DNA of 5,516 bases from Pseudomonas sp. (GTDB taxonomy: Bacteria > Pseudomonadota > Gammaproteobacteria > Pseudomonadales > Pseudomonadaceae), in the NCBI GenBank assembly GCA_029240955.1, contig JARDZH010000184.1, positions 1 to 5,516 on the forward strand, given 5' to 3'. Below the pieces are notes generated by a model. That model was not told the origin of the DNA and did not search any database. It worked only from the letters and a program-made list of their open reading frames with translations. The position numbers and the translations under genes are program-made. Positions 5,188-5,516 of the stretch are shown here, in pieces (positions within the stretch are counted from its first letter, which is position 1; each line of letters begins with the position of its first letter).

Positions 5188-5516
5188 TCAGATGTCCCAC
5201 ACCAGGTTGACGCTGAAATTGCGGCCCGGCTGCGTCAGGCGGTCGAGGTTGGCAGGCGAGGTCACGCCCGCTTCGCCGACGCCGTCATAGCCGCGCACGT
5301 CGTCCCACTGCCAGTACTTGCGGTCCGTCAGGTTGTAGAGGCCGGCATTGAGGGTCAGATCGTCGGTGAGTTTGTAATGACCGGTCAGGTCCAGAATGCC
5401 GTACCCCGGCGTCTTGAACTGACTGCTGGTGCCGTCCGGCGTATGGAAATCGAGATCGTCGACGCCCGATTTGGCCTTCACCAGCGTCCAGCTGAGCAAA
5501 CCGCCGTAAGTGTCCT
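5188..5516 (-). CDS. TonB-dependent outer-membrane hemin receptor, C-terminal part
   Basis: These are the last 108 codons of a gene that enters from the right edge (the reading frame is open to 5514 and beyond). The product would be a 22-strand outer-membrane barrel that imports heme using TonB energy. The visible part shows the terminal barrel strands: FKTPGYGILDLTGHYKLTDD, LTLNAGLYNLTDRKYWQWDD, and a closing LDRLTQPGRNFSVNLVWDI. The NLTDRKYWQWDDVRG...LDRLTQPGRN pattern is characteristic of hemin/hemoglobin receptors (HasR/HmuR/PhuR type) rather than siderophore receptors, and the neighbouring heme oxygenase agrees. The plug, TonB box and signal peptide are outside the window, so the exact subfamily cannot be named. 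Confidence 0.92.
   Translation of the reverse strand, partial: DTYGGLLSWTLVKAKSGVDDLDFHTPDGTSSQFKTPGYGILDLTGHYKLTDDLTLNAGLYNLTDRKYWQWDDVRGYDGVGEAGVTSPANLDRLTQPGRNFSVNLVWDI

Noticed and set aside
1..5516. tRNA or rRNA genes, CRISPR arrays, insertion sequences, toxin-antitoxin or phage genes
   Set aside because: I looked on both strands and saw no cloverleaf or rRNA sequence, no regularly spaced direct repeats, no transposase, and no small two-gene toxin module. All coding capacity is explained by seven ordinary minus-strand genes.

Overview
The window looks like chromosomal DNA of a fluorescent or plant-associated Pseudomonas, most likely of the P. syringae group. It is GC-rich, and every recognisable product (GcvP, GcvH, a GcsR-type TyrR-like regulator, a DUF5064 protein, a YbaN/DUF454 membrane protein, a PigA/HemO-type heme oxygenase and a hemin TonB receptor) fits that genus. 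The REP-type repeat between genes also has the Pseudomonas GTGGGAGCGA-like head. This placement is by recognition, not by a database search. All seven genes lie on the minus strand, so transcription runs from high to low coordinates.

Reading in the direction of transcription, the right-hand block (5516 to about 3909) is for heme-iron acquisition. It holds the C-terminus of an outer-membrane TonB-dependent hemin receptor, a strong intrinsic terminator hairpin, a heme oxygenase and a small DUF454 inner-membrane protein. The receptor would bring heme across the outer membrane, and the oxygenase would open the ring in the cytoplasm to release iron. The middle (3796 to 3243) holds a short DUF5064 hypothetical gene and a 106-bp REPIN-like inverted repeat pair.

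The left-hand block (3242 to 1) is for glycine catabolism. gcsR encodes an ACT-PAS-AAA+-HTH enhancer-binding protein with an intact GAFTGA motif. After a 245-bp gap come gcvH and then gcvP, which runs off the left edge. The gap is the most informative non-coding part of the window. It carries a near-consensus sigma-54 -24/-12 promoter facing gcvH. It also carries three 18-bp dyads that match the published GcsR operator (TGTAACG-N4-CGTTCCG), one of them touching the gcsR stop codon. The simplest reading is that glycine-responsive GcsR binds these upstream sites and activates RNA polymerase-sigma54 to transcribe gcvH-gcvP and any following genes, as reported for the gcs2 operon of P. aeruginosa.

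I found no wholly new system. The points worth follow-up are the layout of the GcsR operators, the terminator between receptor and heme oxygenase, the REPIN, and the two poorly characterised small genes.
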